From Variovorax ginsengisoli (GTDB lineage: Bacteria > Pseudomonadota > Gammaproteobacteria > Burkholderiales > Burkholderiaceae_C), in assembly GCF_006438845.1 (NCBI RefSeq), contig NZ_RCZJ01000002.1, positions 819,145 to 883,144 on the forward strand: a stretch of DNA of 64,000 bases, in the 5' to 3' direction. Below, in pieces: positions 18,019-28,020 of this stretch. Numbering within the stretch: the first letter of the stretch is position 1; the number at the start of each line of letters is the position of its first letter. The position numbers were made by a program, and so were the translations under genes. The notes under the pieces were generated by a model, which worked only from the letters and a program-made list of their open reading frames with translations, ran no database searches and was not told the origin of the DNA.

Positions 18019-18459
18019 ATGCGCCCCCTCGTCCGGCCCGCCGCCTTCGCCGCATTGCTTCTCTCGGCCGCTGCTTTCTTGACGGCCTGCGGCACCACCG
18101 TGAGCCTGGACGAGCCGATCGAATCGCGCACCTGGCAGCTGGTGAGCATTCGCTCGCAGCCGATGCCGCTCGACCCCGATCCGCAACGCGGCGCGCACCT
18201 GCAGTTCGATGGCGCGCGCGTGACCGGTTCGGGCGGCTGCAACCGCATTTCGGGCAGCTACCAGCGCACCGGGCACGCGCTGCGGCTGGGCCAGCTCGCG
18301 GCCACGCGCATGGCCTGCCTCGACGGGGGCCGCAGCATCATCGAAACGGATTTCCTGGCCGCGCTCCAGGCGACCACGCAGTACAGCCTGGCCGGCGGCA
18401 ATCGGCTGACGCTGCTCGACGGCGGCGGGCGAACCCTTGCCGTGCTGGAAAGCCGCTGA
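18019..18459 (+). CDS. META-domain lipoprotein (HslJ-like)
   Basis: A 146-residue predicted lipoprotein: hydrophobic signal ending in a lipobox FLTAC (Cys about residue 29). A single META domain follows ([47 protein letters not shown]), the fold of HslJ heat-shock lipoproteins linked to envelope stress and novobiocin resistance. Start is ATG 18019 with AAAGGA 6 bases upstream. It converges on purC with 15 bases between stop codons. Confidence 0.88.
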   Translation: MRPLVRPAAFAALLLSAAAFLTACGTTVSLDEPIESRTWQLVSIRSQPMPLDPDPQRGAHLQFDGARVTGSGGCNRISGSYQRTGHALRLGQLAATRMACLDGGRSIIETDFLAALQATTQYSLAGGNRLTLLDGGGRTLAVLESR

Positions 18460-18474
18460 ACGCGGCCCGGCCGC

Positions 18475-19380
18475 TCAGTCGGTCAAGCGGTCCAGCGCTT
18501 CGCGGTACTTGGCCGCGGTCTTCTCGGTCACCTCGGCGGGCAGGCGCGGCGCCGGCGGCGTCTTGTCCCAGGGCTTGCCGTTGACCTTGGTGGCTTCGAG
18601 CCAGTCGCGTACGAACTGCTTGTCGTAGCTCGGCGGGTTGGTGCCGTTGCGCAGCGCCTCTTCGTAGCCTTCCACTGGCCAGTAGCGCGAGCTGTCAGGC
18701 GTGAGCACCTCGTCCATCAGCACCAGCGTGCCGGCTTCGTCGAGGCCGAACTCGAACTTGGTGTCGGCAATGATCATGCCCTTGGCCAAGGCGATCTGCG
18801 CCGCGGTCTCGTAGATCGCGATGCTGGTCTCGCGGATCTGCTGCGCCAGCGTGGGACCGACGATCTCGACCACACGGTCGTAGCTGATGTTTTCGTCATG
18901 CTCGCCGGCCGCGGCCTTGGCGGCGGGCGTGAAGATCGGGCGCGGCAGCTGGCTGGCGTTGCGCAGGCCTTCGGGCAGCGGCACGCCACACACCGCACGG
19001 TTTTCCTGGTATTCCTTCCAGCCGCTGCCGGCCAGATAGCCGCGCACCACCGCCTCGACCGGAATGGGCTTGAGGCGCTTGACCAGCATCGAGCGGTCCT
19101 TCACCTGCGGGATTTCGGCCTCGGTCACCACGCTTTCGGGCGCCTCGCCGGTCAGGTGGTTGGGGCAGAGATGCCCGAGCCGGTCGAACCACCACAGCGC
19201 CATTTGCGTGAGGATCACGCCCTTGCCGGGGATCGGCTCGCCCATGATGACGTCGAAGGCGGAGAGGCGGTCGCTCGCCACCATCAGGATCCGGTCCTCG
19301 CCCACGGCATAGTTGTCGCGCACCTTGCCACGCGCGAGCAGGGGCAGGCTTTGGATGGAAGAAGTGTGGACGGTCGTCAT
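18475..19380 (-). CDS. purC: Phosphoribosylaminoimidazole-succinocarboxamide synthase PurC
   Basis: A 301-residue SAICAR synthetase condensing CAIR with aspartate and ATP. Motifs include [37 protein letters not shown], and [15 protein letters not shown] followed by [13 protein letters not shown]. The start is taken at ATG 19380 ([19 protein letters not shown]); the upstream in-frame ATG at 19437 would run through the aldolase terminator region. It sits between the aldolase and the META lipoprotein; purE-purK lie 1.5 kb further left as a separate unit. Confidence 0.96.
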   Translation of the reverse strand: MTTVHTSSIQSLPLLARGKVRDNYAVGEDRILMVASDRLSAFDVIMGEPIPGKGVILTQMALWWFDRLGHLCPNHLTGEAPESVVTEAEIPQVKDRSMLVKRLKPIPVEAVVRGYLAGSGWKEYQENRAVCGVPLPEGLRNASQLPRPIFTPAAKAAAGEHDENISYDRVVEIVGPTLAQQIRETSIAIYETAAQIALAKGMIIADTKFEFGLDEAGTLVLMDEVLTPDSSRYWPVEGYEEALRNGTNPPSYDKQFVRDWLEATKVNGKPWDKTPPAPRLPAEVTEKTAAKYREALDRLTD

Positions 19381-19426
19381 GGCGAAAGCGTGAGGAAACG
19401 GAAGGAAAGACGGATTGTGCGCGCAG

Positions 19427-19450
19427 AAAAAAGCCACCGCGAGCGGTGGC
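19427..19450 (-). terminator. Intrinsic terminator of the aldolase gene
   Basis: On the minus strand GCCACCGC pairs with GCGGTGGC and is followed immediately by T6 (plus-strand A6 at 19427-19432), 21 bases after the aldolase stop. It would insulate purC from aldolase transcription. Confidence 0.8.
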
Positions 19451-19471
19451 CGTTGCGAGCGCGGTGGCCTC

Positions 19472-20359
19472 TCAGGTGTTCGATGCCTGGTAGATCGATT
19501 CGATCGCGGCGTCGAGCGCCTTGTTGAAGTCGGCGTCGGACTGTTGCGCGCTCAGGCCTTCGGTCAGGGCGCGGCTGAAGCTGGCGATGATGCCGGCGTT
19601 GCGCGACAGGCGCTCGTTGGCGCCGGCACGGTCGTAGCCGCCGGAGAGCGCAACCACGCGCACCACCTTCGGGTGCTTGACCAGTTCGCCGAAGAAGCCG
19701 TCGACAGTGGGCAGCGTGAGCTTGAGCATGACCTTCGCATCGCCCGTCAGCGCGTCGAGGCGCTCGATGAAACCCTTCTTCAGGATGACTTCGGCTTCCT
19801 GCTTGTCGGCCGCGCCGATCGAGACTTCGGGTTCGAGGATCGGCATCAGGCCTGCCGCCAGGATCTGCTGACCCACAGCGAACTGCTGGTCGAGCACGGC
19901 GGCAATGCCCTTCTCGTTGGCGCTGTTCACCACCGAGCGCATCTTGGTGCCGAAGATGCCCTTGGCCGCAGCGCGCTTCAGGAGCGCGTCGAGTTCGGGC
20001 ATCGGCTTCATCAGCTGAACGCCGTCGACTTCGTCGGCGAGGCCCTTGTCCACCTTGAGGAAAGGCACGACCTGCTTGCGCTCCCACAGGTAGGTGGCTG
20101 CATCGATGCCGTCGATCTGGCGGTCCATCGTGGCTTCGAACAGGATCGCACCGAGCACGCGGCGGCCGTCGAAGGCCGGGCTGGTGACGATGCGGCTGCG
20201 CATCGCGTGCACCATGTCGAACATCTCGGCATCGCCCTTGTAGGCGGTCTCTTCGACGCCGTACAGCTTGAGCGCCTTCGGCGTGCTGCCGCCGCTCTGA
20301 TCCAGCGCAGCGATGAAGCCTTGGCCCATGGTGACTTTGTTCAGTTGTTCCTGATTCAC
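19472..20359 (-). CDS. Class I fructose-bisphosphate aldolase
   Basis: A 295-residue aldolase cleaving fructose-1,6-bisphosphate in glycolysis/gluconeogenesis. It resembles the Staphylococcus FdaA type: [17 protein letters not shown] at the N-terminus, [16 protein letters not shown], the Schiff-base lysine in VMLKLTLPT (about Lys213), and [16 protein letters not shown]. There is no class II zinc-ligand pattern. I choose the GTG at 20359 (VNQEQLNK), preceded by AGAGAG and matching the family N-terminus; an in-frame ATG at 20395 would add 12 residues. Its place between pyk and purC is where related genomes, as I recall, usually carry a class II enzyme. Confidence 0.93.
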   Translation of the reverse strand: MNQEQLNKVTMGQGFIAALDQSGGSTPKALKLYGVEETAYKGDAEMFDMVHAMRSRIVTSPAFDGRRVLGAILFEATMDRQIDGIDAATYLWERKQVVPFLKVDKGLADEVDGVQLMKPMPELDALLKRAAAKGIFGTKMRSVVNSANEKGIAAVLDQQFAVGQQILAAGLMPILEPEVSIGAADKQEAEVILKKGFIERLDALTGDAKVMLKLTLPTVDGFFGELVKHPKVVRVVALSGGYDRAGANERLSRNAGIIASFSRALTEGLSAQQSDADFNKALDAAIESIYQASNT

Positions 20360-20394
20360 TGTGTCGCTCTCTTGTTCGTGCCGTGCAGACGGCA

Positions 20395-21360
20395 TTAAGG
20401 GGAATGGTTTAACGATTGTATCGAGGGGCGCTGGGCCGACTTTTCAGCGTCCGCGGAAAGTCCGACGAAATCCAGCACCGGCGGCAGCACCGGCCCGCCG
20501 ATCCAGCGGATCGGCTTGGCGACCGCGCCGATCAGCGTGACGTGACTCAGGTTGTCGAACTCGCGCGTCTCCACCTCGACGCCCGCGGCGCGCAGCTTGC
20601 TCGCCATCTGGCCGGTGTTGCGGACCGGGTCGACCAGCGTGTCCTTGCTGGCCGCCATGAGCAAGGCGCGCGGCGACGCGGCAGAGGCGTGCGCGATCGG
20701 CTGCGAGTCGCGCGGCGTATTCGGCCAGTTGAAGGCGCGCTGGGCATCGGGGTCGCCCATCGGCAGGAAATCGTAGGCACCGGCGAGGCCGATCCACCCT
20801 GCCAGCTGCTTCGGGCTGGCGCCGACAGCGCCCAGCCAGCGCGGGTCGAGCGCCAGCATGGCCGCGTTGTAGCCGCCGGAGCTGTGGCCCATCACGTACA
20901 CCTGTTTCGGGTCGGCGCCCAGGCGGGCCGCGTTGTCCAGGCCCCACTTCATGGCGCGCGCGCTGTCCTGCACGAACACCGGGTAGGTGACCTGGGGCGA
21001 GAGCCGGTAGTCGGGAATCACCACCACCGCACCGCGCGAGGCCAGCGCCTCGCCGACGAAGCGGAAGCTGGCACGGTCGCCGTGGGTCCAGGTGCCGCCG
21101 TAGAAGAAAACGATCAGCGGGCGAGCGCCTTCGGCCGGCAGCGTGCCCGGCAAGGGGCGATAGACGTCCAGCTGCTGGCGCGGCGCACTGCCGTAATCGA
21201 TGCCGGTTTCGGCCGCATAGGTGTCGCTCGGCGTGAGCCGGTCGAGCAGCTTGATCGGGGAGCAGGCGGCCAGGGCGAGTGCGCCGAAGGCGGTCGCGGC
21301 GACGAGCAGGCCGCGGCGTTGACGGACGAGAAAAGGGATGGACATGCGTGCTGTACGCAT
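20395..21360 (-). CDS. Alpha/beta-hydrolase lipoprotein (carboxylesterase-like)
   Basis: A 321-residue predicted lipoprotein: N-terminal RQRRGLLVAATAFGALALAAC, with the lipobox cysteine near residue 32. It has an alpha/beta-hydrolase fold with nucleophile elbow GHSSGGYNA, an oxyanion-type FFYGGTWTHGD, and a plausible catalytic His in FDNLSHVTLIG. This points to an esterase or lipase-like enzyme anchored in the envelope; the substrate is unknown. The start at 21360 has AAGGA 6 bases upstream; an alternative ATG is at 21345. It lies between pyk and the aldolase on the same strand, an insertion into an otherwise metabolic cluster. Confidence 0.87.
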   Translation of the reverse strand: MRTARMSIPFLVRQRRGLLVAATAFGALALAACSPIKLLDRLTPSDTYAAETGIDYGSAPRQQLDVYRPLPGTLPAEGARPLIVFFYGGTWTHGDRASFRFVGEALASRGAVVVIPDYRLSPQVTYPVFVQDSARAMKWGLDNAARLGADPKQVYVMGHSSGGYNAAMLALDPRWLGAVGASPKQLAGWIGLAGAYDFLPMGDPDAQRAFNWPNTPRDSQPIAHASAASPRALLMAASKDTLVDPVRNTGQMASKLRAAGVEVETREFDNLSHVTLIGAVAKPIRWIGGPVLPPVLDFVGLSADAEKSAQRPSIQSLNHSP

Positions 21361-21386
21361 CGCCCGTCCTTTTGGTTTTGCGGCCC

Positions 21387-22835
21387 TCAGGCGGCGCGGC
21401 AGATCTTGAGCATGTTGGTGCCGCCGGGCGCGCCCATCGGCTCGCCGCAGGTGATGGCGTACACGTCGCCGCTCTGTACGATGCCGCGCTTTTTCAAATG
21501 CGCCTCGGCATGCTCGAGCGCGGTGTCGCGGTCGGTGTGCGAATCCATCAGCAGCGGGCGCACGTTGCGGTAGAGCGCCATCTTGCGCTGGGTCGAGAGG
21601 CGCGAGGTCAGCGCGTAGACCGGGATGTGGGCCGAATGCCGGCTCATCCAGAGCGGCGTCGAGCCGGATTCGGTCAGCGCGACGATGGCCTTGGCGCCCA
21701 GGTGGTGCGCCGTGAACAGCGCGCCCATGGCGATGGCCTGGTCGATGCGCGCGTAGGTGTGGCCGCTGAAGTCGGTGTCGCGGGCGGTGTCTTCGGCCTG
21801 CTCGGCGGCTTCGCAGATGCGGCTCATCTCCTGCACGGTGGCGAGCGGGTAGCGGCCCGAGGCGGTCTCGGCGCTCAGCATGACGGCGTCGGTGCCGTCG
21901 AGCACCGCGTTGGCCACGTCGCTCACCTCGGCGCGCGTGGGCACCGGGTTGGTGATCATCGACTCCATCATCTGCGTGGCGGTGATGACCACGCGGTCCA
22001 TCTCGCGCGCCATGCGGATCATCTTCTTCTGCAGCGCCGGCACCGCCGCGTTGCCGACCTCGACCGCCAGGTCGCCGCGCGCGACCATGATGCCGTCGCT
22101 GGCACGCAGGATCTCCACCAGGTTCGGGATCGCCTCGACGCGCTCGATCTTGGCGATCATCCCCGGCCGGTGCCCGAACTCGGCCGCGGCCACGTTGCAC
22201 AGCTGGCGCGCCATTTCCATGTCGGTCGCGTTCTTCGGGAAACTCACCGCCACGTAGTCGGCCTGGAAGCTCATCGCCGTCTTGATGTCCTCCATGTCCT
22301 TGGCCGTCAGCGCCGGCGCCGTGAGGCCGCCGCCCTGCTTGTTGATGCCCTTGTTGTTCGACAGCTCGCCGCCCATCACCACGGTCGTGTGCACCTGCTG
22401 GCCGCGCACCAGATCGACCTTGAGCACGATCAGCCCGTCGTTGAGCAGCAACCGGTCGCCGGCCTTCACGTCACGCGGCAGGTCCTTGTAGTCGAGGCCG
22501 ACGGCATCGACGTCGCCGAGTTCGGTGCGCGACGCGTCGAGCACGAACTTGGCGTCGGGCTCGAGCCAGATCTTGCCCTGCGCAAACTTGCCGACGCGAA
22601 TCTTCGGGCCCTGCAGGTCGGCCATGATCGCCACCTCTCGGCCGGCACGGCGCGCGGCCTCTCGCACCATGGTCGCGCGGTCGATGTGGTCCTGCGCTGT
22701 GCCGTGGCTGAAGTTCAGCCGCACCACGCTCACCTTGTAATGGATCAACTGCTCGATCAGTTCGAGCGTGTTCGACGCAGGCCCGAGCGTCGCGACGATC
22801 TTGGTGGCATGGCGGGGAAGTCGGGTGGTGTCCAC
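21387..22835 (-). CDS. pyk: Pyruvate kinase
   Basis: A 482-residue pyruvate kinase (PEP plus ADP to pyruvate plus ATP). The family start HATKIVATLGPASN, MADLQGPKIRVG, the catalytic MIAKIERVEAIPNL, MVARGDLAVEVG, and the signature ITATQMMESMITNPVPTRAE are all present. The C-terminal allosteric domain is complete. The GTG at 22835, with AGGAGA upstream, fits the family N-terminus; an in-frame ATG at 22874 would add 13 residues. Co-oriented with pgk upstream and the aldolase downstream. Confidence 0.95.
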   Translation of the reverse strand: MDTTRLPRHATKIVATLGPASNTLELIEQLIHYKVSVVRLNFSHGTAQDHIDRATMVREAARRAGREVAIMADLQGPKIRVGKFAQGKIWLEPDAKFVLDASRTELGDVDAVGLDYKDLPRDVKAGDRLLLNDGLIVLKVDLVRGQQVHTTVVMGGELSNNKGINKQGGGLTAPALTAKDMEDIKTAMSFQADYVAVSFPKNATDMEMARQLCNVAAAEFGHRPGMIAKIERVEAIPNLVEILRASDGIMVARGDLAVEVGNAAVPALQKKMIRMAREMDRVVITATQMMESMITNPVPTRAEVSDVANAVLDGTDAVMLSAETASGRYPLATVQEMSRICEAAEQAEDTARDTDFSGHTYARIDQAIAMGALFTAHHLGAKAIVALTESGSTPLWMSRHSAHIPVYALTSRLSTQRKMALYRNVRPLLMDSHTDRDTALEHAEAHLKKRGIVQSGDVYAITCGEPMGAPGGTNMLKICRAA

Positions 22836-23027
22836 GGGGTTGCGTCTCCTGGGGGTATTGGGGCTTTGGCACAATTCTCACATGCGGAGATGACATGGCA
22901 CGCCATGACACGGTTGCTCCAGACAACCCGGCGCTGCTTGATCTTCGTCATATCCCCTTCCGATGAATACGGTACGGTGCGTGCTCCTGCACCGTAGTTC
23001 CTGTTCCTTTGCCTGTCGTTTCGTCTT

Positions 23028-24137
23028 ATGCAGACCCAACCCGATCCCGCTCTCACGCCCCTTCCGCCGGAAGCGCCGCTGCCGCACCGCAAGGTCATCC
23101 GTTCGTGGCTGATCCCGATCTCGCAACGCACGACCGTGCGCGCCATCGTGATGCTCGTCGTCGACTACCTGCTGTTCGGCGCGCTGGTCACCGGCACGGT
23201 GCTGCTGGAATCAATGTGGCTCAAGCTGCTGAGTGCGCTGGCGGCCGGCTTCGTCATCGGCCGGCTGTTCATCATCGGCCACGACGGCTGCCACCAGAGC
23301 CTGACGCCGCACCGCCGCCTGAACAAGTGGCTGGGCCGCATCGCGTTCCTGCCTTCGCTCACCGCCTACAGCCTCTGGGACATGGGCCACAACGTGGTGC
23401 ACCACGGGTTCACCAACCTCAAGGGCGTGGATTTCGTTTGGGCGCCGCTGACGCAGGACGAATATCGCGCATTGCCGCCTGTGCGTCGTGCGCTCGAGCG
23501 CATCTACCGCAGCGGCTGGGGCCCGGGCCTGTACTACATGATCGAGATCTGGTGGAAGAAGATGATGTTCCCGCGCAAGGCGGCCATGGGCAACAGCTAC
23601 CGCCCGATCTTCGCGAAGGATTGCGCCCTGGTCACCGGTTTCGCCGCGCTCTGGATCGCCGTGCTGGGCGTCGCGGCCCTGACCACCGGCCAATCCGTGC
23701 TGCTGACGCTGCTGCTCGGCTTTGCGGTCCCGATGGCCTTCTGGTTCACCATGATGGGCTTCGTGATCTACGGCCACCACACGCATGTCAAGGTGCAGTG
23801 GCACGACGAGAAGGCCGCCTGGCAACGCGCGCAGCCCTTCGTGTCGACCACCGTGCACCTGACCTTCCCGATGCAGGTCGGCGCGCTGATGCACCACATC
23901 ATGGAGCACACGGCGCACCACGTGGACATGAGCATCCCGCTCTACAAGCTGAAGGAAGCCCAGAAGATGCTCGAGCACCTGCTGCCCGAACGCATCATCG
24001 TCCAGCCCTTCTCGTGGAAGTGGTACTTCTCTACGGCGCGTGCGTGCAAGCTCTACGACTTCTCGCGCCAGTGCTGGACCGACTTCCAGGGCCGCGCGAC
24101 CAGCGCGATGCGCGCGCCCGCGCCGGCCATGGCCTGA
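23028..24137 (+). CDS. Membrane fatty-acid desaturase
   Basis: A 369-residue integral-membrane diiron desaturase. The three histidine boxes are HDGCH (85-89), HNVVHH (121-126) and HTAHH (294-298), with hydrophobic segments at about 40-80 and 195-248. Such enzymes introduce double bonds into acyl-lipid chains and tune membrane fluidity; the position specificity cannot be read from sequence. It is encoded opposite to pyk and pgk, splitting the glycolytic cluster, and ends in its own terminator. Confidence 0.92.
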   Translation: MQTQPDPALTPLPPEAPLPHRKVIRSWLIPISQRTTVRAIVMLVVDYLLFGALVTGTVLLESMWLKLLSALAAGFVIGRLFIIGHDGCHQSLTPHRRLNKWLGRIAFLPSLTAYSLWDMGHNVVHHGFTNLKGVDFVWAPLTQDEYRALPPVRRALERIYRSGWGPGLYYMIEIWWKKMMFPRKAAMGNSYRPIFAKDCALVTGFAALWIAVLGVAALTTGQSVLLTLLLGFAVPMAFWFTMMGFVIYGHHTHVKVQWHDEKAAWQRAQPFVSTTVHLTFPMQVGALMHHIMEHTAHHVDMSIPLYKLKEAQKMLEHLLPERIIVQPFSWKWYFSTARACKLYDFSRQCWTDFQGRATSAMRAPAPAMA

Positions 24138-24157
24138 GCCTGGACCGTCCCGACAGC

Positions 24158-24183
24158 AAAAAGCCCGCGTCTGCGGGCTTTTT
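24158..24183. terminator. Bidirectional terminator between desaturase and pgk
   Basis: A perfect 11-bp stem AAAAAGCCCGC / GCGGGCTTTTT with a 4-base GTCT loop. It gives T-tails on both strands, so it can end both the desaturase and pgk messages. Confidence 0.9.
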
Positions 24184-24204
24184 CAATGGGCTCAGGGCGA
24201 ACGT

Positions 24205-25398
24205 TCAGCCTGCAGCGCGCTTGCTCAGGATCTCGAAGGCCGGCAGCGTCTTGCCTTCGAGGATCTCGAGGAACGCGCCGCCACCGGTCGAGATGTAGCC
24301 GACGTCCTTCTCGATGCCGTACTTGGCGATGGCCGCCAGCGTGTCGCCGCCGCCGGCGATCGAGAACGCCTTGCTCTCGGCGATGGCGCGGGCGATGGCT
24401 TCGGTGCCGTGCGAGAAGGCCTCGAACTCGAAGACGCCGACCGGCCCGTTCCACACGATGGTGCCGGCCTCGCGCAGTTGCGCGGCCAGCATCTCGGCGG
24501 TTTTGGGGCCGATGTCGAGGATCAGGTCGTCTTCGTCGACGGCATCGGCCGCCTTGACGGTGGCGGCCGCATCGGCGGCGAAGGTCTTGGCCGTCACCAC
24601 GTCGACCGGGATCGGCACCGCCGCGCCGCGGGCGCGCATCGCCTCGATCACGGCCTTGGCCTGGTCGAGCAGGTCGGGCTCGGCCAGCGACTTGCCGATC
24701 GACAGGCCCGAGGCCAACATGAAGGTGTTGGCGATGCCGCCGCCCACGATGAGCTGGTCGACCTTCTCGGCCAGCGCCTTGAGGATGGTGAGCTTGGTGC
24801 TGACCTTGGAGCCAGCGACGATGGCCACCAGCGGCCGCGCGGGATGCGCCAGCGCCTTGGTGATGGCGTCGATCTCGGCGGCCAGCAGCGGACCCGCCGA
24901 GGCGATCTTCGCGAACTGGGCGATGCCGTAGGTGGTGGCTTCGGCGCGGTGCGCAGTGCCGAAGGCGTCGTTCACGTAGATGTCGCAGAGCGCGGCCATC
25001 TTCTTGGCGAGCGCCTCGTCGTTCTTCTTCTCGCCCTTGTTGACGCGACAGTTCTCCAGCAGCACGACCTGGCCGGGCTGAACGTCGACGCCGTCGACCC
25101 AGTTCGCCATCAGCGGCACCGGACGGCCGAGCAGTTCGGCCAGGCGCTCGGCCACCGGTGCGAGCGAATCCGCGGACTTGAATTCGCCTTCCGTCGGGCG
25201 GCCGAGGTGCGAGGTGACCATCACTGCCGCACCGGCGTCGAGCGCCGCCTGGATGCAAGGCACCGAGGCGCGCACGCGGGTGTCTTCGGTGATGCGGCCC
25301 GCGTCGTCCTGCGGCACGTTGAGGTCGGCACGGATGAAGACGCGCTGGCCGGCAACCTTGCCTTGCGCACAGAGATCGGTGAAGCGGATGACGTTCAT
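24205..25398 (-). CDS. pgk: Phosphoglycerate kinase
   Basis: A 397-residue glycolytic and gluconeogenic kinase (1,3-bisphosphoglycerate plus ADP). Diagnostic are [14 protein letters not shown] near the N-terminus, [50 protein letters not shown] and [19 protein letters not shown]. Upstream (25399-25486) is an AT-richer leader with TACAAT on the minus strand that could be its -10. Confidence 0.97.
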   Translation of the reverse strand: MNVIRFTDLCAQGKVAGQRVFIRADLNVPQDDAGRITEDTRVRASVPCIQAALDAGAAVMVTSHLGRPTEGEFKSADSLAPVAERLAELLGRPVPLMANWVDGVDVQPGQVVLLENCRVNKGEKKNDEALAKKMAALCDIYVNDAFGTAHRAEATTYGIAQFAKIASAGPLLAAEIDAITKALAHPARPLVAIVAGSKVSTKLTILKALAEKVDQLIVGGGIANTFMLASGLSIGKSLAEPDLLDQAKAVIEAMRARGAAVPIPVDVVTAKTFAADAAATVKAADAVDEDDLILDIGPKTAEMLAAQLREAGTIVWNGPVGVFEFEAFSHGTEAIARAIAESKAFSIAGGGDTLAAIAKYGIEKDVGYISTGGGAFLEILEGKTLPAFEILSKRAAG

Positions 25399-25486
25399 GA
25401 AAGGTGGAGTGAAGAAGAGCGGAAGAAGAAAGCGTTAACTATTGATTGTAGTTTTCGCGGTGGCGCCCCGTCGGTGTCGGCCGCCA

Positions 25487-25825
25487 CTACCAACCCAGGC
25501 CAAGGTGGAGTGGCAGGTACACCGCCATGCCCACGAGCATCGTGCCCAACACCCCACGTCGCCAGAAATAGTAGGCCGCGCCGGCCAGCGCGCCGAAGAT
25601 GCGTGCGTCCTGCCAAGTAGAGACGAGGTGACCCTGCGTCATCACGATTTCCGGCACGATCACCGCCGCCAGCGCGGCGATGGGCGCGTAGTGCAACGCG
25701 CGGTGCGCCCACTCAGGCAGGCCCCAGGGACGGTCGAGGATGAAGAAGAAGCAGCGTGTCAGCACGCTCATGCCAGCCAGTCCGACGATGACCGCGAGGC
25801 TCCAGAGATCGGTTTCGCCCTTCAC
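25487..25825 (-). CDS. azlD: AzlD-family branched-chain amino acid export subunit
   Basis: A 112-residue small membrane protein with about three hydrophobic segments and the AzlD pattern MSVLTRCFFFILDRPWGLPEWAHRALHYAPIAALAAVIVPE. AzlD pairs with AzlC to export branched-chain amino acids or analogues. The ATG overlaps the azlC stop (ATGA). It is the last gene of the def operon. Confidence 0.88.
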   Translation of the reverse strand: MKGETDLWSLAVIVGLAGMSVLTRCFFFILDRPWGLPEWAHRALHYAPIAALAAVIVPEIVMTQGHLVSTWQDARIFGALAGAAYYFWRRGVLGTMLVGMAVYLPLHLGLGW

Positions 25826-26559
25826 AGGTCGGCCTTGATCGCGTCACGCACGAACTGCTTCTCCAGCCAGAAGCACAGCAGCACGGCCACGCCGATGCCG
25901 GTCACGATGTTGAGCTTGAGCGGCAGCGCATAGGCTGCCACGGCCGTGGCGCCCGCGATCAGCGCCGACAGGATGCGCAGGCGCGTGGTGGCCATCGAGC
26001 ACAGGATGCCCACGAGACTCAGCACGCCCGCGAAGCCGAGGCCCCAGGCCTGGGGGATCAGGTTGGCCAGCGCGATGCCGACCGTGCTCATGCCCATCCA
26101 GGCACACCAGGTGGTGCAGTAGCCGCCCGTGAGATAGGCCTCCTGTTCACGTTGCTCCGCAAGGTCGGCCGGCGGCCGCGGATAGCGCGTGGTGAAGGTG
26201 GCGTAGCTCAGGTCGGCGGTCAGGTAGCCGTGCAGCATGCGGCGCCAGCGTGGCATGTGCATGAGGTAGGGACGCAGGTGCAGGCTGAACACCACAAAGC
26301 GCAGATTGACGCAGAAGCCGGTGGCCAGAACGACCCAGGCCGGCGCGCCGGCCACCAGCAACGGGATGGCCGCGAGCTGCGAGCTGCCGGCGTAGACCAG
26401 CAAGGTCATCGCCATCGCCTCGATCACGCTCATGCCCGACTTGACCATCGCCACGCCGGTCATGAGGCCCCAGGCGCCGATGCCCACGGCCATCGGCGCC
26501 ATGTTGAGCACGCCCTCGCGGAACGCCGGGCGGCGGCGAACGTCGGCACTCAGGAACAT
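25822..26559 (-). CDS. azlC: AzlC-family branched-chain amino acid exporter
   Basis: A 245-residue membrane protein with seven or eight hydrophobic segments. The AzlC core is GVLNMAPMAVGIGAWGLMTGVAM, YAGSSQLAAIPLL and NLRFVVFSLHLRPYL. It starts at 26559, one base beyond the fmt stop; the longer in-frame ORF to 26682 would run inside fmt. It works with the overlapping azlD. Confidence 0.9.
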   Translation of the reverse strand: MFLSADVRRRPAFREGVLNMAPMAVGIGAWGLMTGVAMVKSGMSVIEAMAMTLLVYAGSSQLAAIPLLVAGAPAWVVLATGFCVNLRFVVFSLHLRPYLMHMPRWRRMLHGYLTADLSYATFTTRYPRPPADLAEQREQEAYLTGGYCTTWCAWMGMSTVGIALANLIPQAWGLGFAGVLSLVGILCSMATTRLRILSALIAGATAVAAYALPLKLNIVTGIGVAVLLCFWLEKQFVRDAIKADL

Positions 26560-26560
26560 C

Positions 26561-27529
26561 TCAGCCGAACACCTGGCCGACCTTGACGTCGAAGCCGTGC
26601 AGGAAGTCGGCCACCGGCAGCCGCTTGCCGCCGGGGCGCTGCAGTTCGAGCAAAGTGACGACCGCGTCGCCCGCGGCCACATCGATGCCTACAGGCGAAA
26701 CGGCCAGCACGGTACCGGGCACCGCATTCGCGTTTTCGTCGCGGACACGTGCCGCCCAGAACTTGACGACGACGCCATTGAGCACGCTGTTGGCGCCGGG
26801 GAAGGGGTCGAAGGCCCGGATGCGCCGCACGATGGTCGCCGCATCTTGCAGCCAGTCGACGGCAGCCTCGTGCTTCTCGATCTTGTGCGCGTAGGTCACG
26901 CCGTCCGCCGGCTGCGCCACCGGCTGCAGCGTGCCCGCTTCGGCCTGGCGCAGCGCCTGGACGATCAAGCGGCCGCCGAGCGACGCCAGCCGATCATGCA
27001 GCTGCGCGGTGCTGTCGTCGCCGACCGAGAGCGACGCGCGCAGCAGCATCGCGCCGGTGTCCAGGCCGGCATCCATCTGCATGATGGTCACGCCGGTCTC
27101 GCGATCGCCGGCCTCGATGGCGCGGTGGATCGGTGCGGCGCCGCGCCAGCGCGGCAGCAGGCTGGCATGGATGTTGAGACAACCCAGCCGAGGCGCCACG
27201 AGCACCCATTGCGGAAGGATCAGCCCGTAAGCGGCGACCACCAGCACGTCGAGCTTCGCGTCGACAAGGGTCGCACGCGACGCGACGGCGTCGTCGGGGT
27301 ACTTGCCGTCGAGGCGGAGGCTGCGCGGCTGCGCGACCGGCCAGCCGTGTTGCAGCGCGTATTGCTTGACCGGCGAAGCCTGCAGCTTCATGCCGCGCCC
27401 GGCCGGGCGGTCGGGTTGGGTGAGCACCAGTGCGACATCGAAAGAGGCTGCGTGCAGCGCTTCGAGCGCGACACGGGCGAACTCGGGCGTCCCTGCAAAA
27501 CCGATCTTCAAGGACAAAGCGGGCCTCAC
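26561..27529 (-). CDS. fmt: Methionyl-tRNA formyltransferase
   Basis: A 322-residue enzyme that formylates initiator Met-tRNA using 10-formyl-THF. N-terminal [36 protein letters not shown] and [18 protein letters not shown] are signature segments; the C-terminal tRNA-binding domain is present. It starts with GTG overlapping the preceding stop (GTGA). The functional partner deformylase (def) is two genes upstream in the same overlapping operon. Confidence 0.96.
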   Translation of the reverse strand: MRPALSLKIGFAGTPEFARVALEALHAASFDVALVLTQPDRPAGRGMKLQASPVKQYALQHGWPVAQPRSLRLDGKYPDDAVASRATLVDAKLDVLVVAAYGLILPQWVLVAPRLGCLNIHASLLPRWRGAAPIHRAIEAGDRETGVTIMQMDAGLDTGAMLLRASLSVGDDSTAQLHDRLASLGGRLIVQALRQAEAGTLQPVAQPADGVTYAHKIEKHEAAVDWLQDAATIVRRIRAFDPFPGANSVLNGVVVKFWAARVRDENANAVPGTVLAVSPVGIDVAAGDAVVTLLELQRPGGKRLPVADFLHGFDVKVGQVFG

Positions 27530-28020
27530 CAGCGCACGTCGTCGCGCATCACGTCGTCGGCTGTGTGGTAGCGCGCCACCACGCCTGTCGGGTCGAGATA
27601 GATATGCAGCAGACGACGCGCATTCATGGACTTGAAGCGCCAGGTCCAGATGACGCCATCGAACGAACCGACGCGGGTGATTTCGAAAGGCCGTCCGTAG
27701 GTGCGCAACACGTCGGCCTCGCGCCAGATGCCGGGCTGGATGGTGCGGTCGAACATCGAGCCATCGAGCTCCTGGCGCACCGATACGACGCGGCCGTTCG
27801 CGTCGAGGTCGACGTTGTTGACTTCGGTGCCCATCGGCGCGCGCGAATATTGAAGGCGCTCGCCGCTGCCCAGCGGGTAGATCGCGCTCGGGGCGCCGAG
27901 CTGCTGCAACGCGTCGGCGCGCGAGGTGCCCAGGGACAGCCGCGTCGGCTCGCTGGCGCAGCCGACGATCAGCAACGCCGCAGCCAAGGCAGGCAGCAGG
28001 GCACGGCGCACGAAGGTCAA
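27526..28020 (-). CDS. SmpA/BamE-like small lipoprotein
   Basis: A 164-residue predicted lipoprotein with signal and lipobox LLIVGC (Cys21). The remainder ([22 protein letters not shown], then [18 protein letters not shown]) has the double SmpA/BamE-like wrapped-sheet pattern in which a D-x-L-x-x-x-G-x-P motif recurs. It is probably an envelope lipoprotein, though not necessarily the BAM subunit. The start is TTG, overlapping the def stop (TTGA); a GTG three codons in is an alternative. It is embedded between def and fmt. Confidence 0.82.
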   Translation of the reverse strand: MTFVRRALLPALAAALLIVGCASEPTRLSLGTSRADALQQLGAPSAIYPLGSGERLQYSRAPMGTEVNNVDLDANGRVVSVRQELDGSMFDRTIQPGIWREADVLRTYGRPFEITRVGSFDGVIWTWRFKSMNARRLLHIYLDPTGVVARYHTADDVMRDDVRW

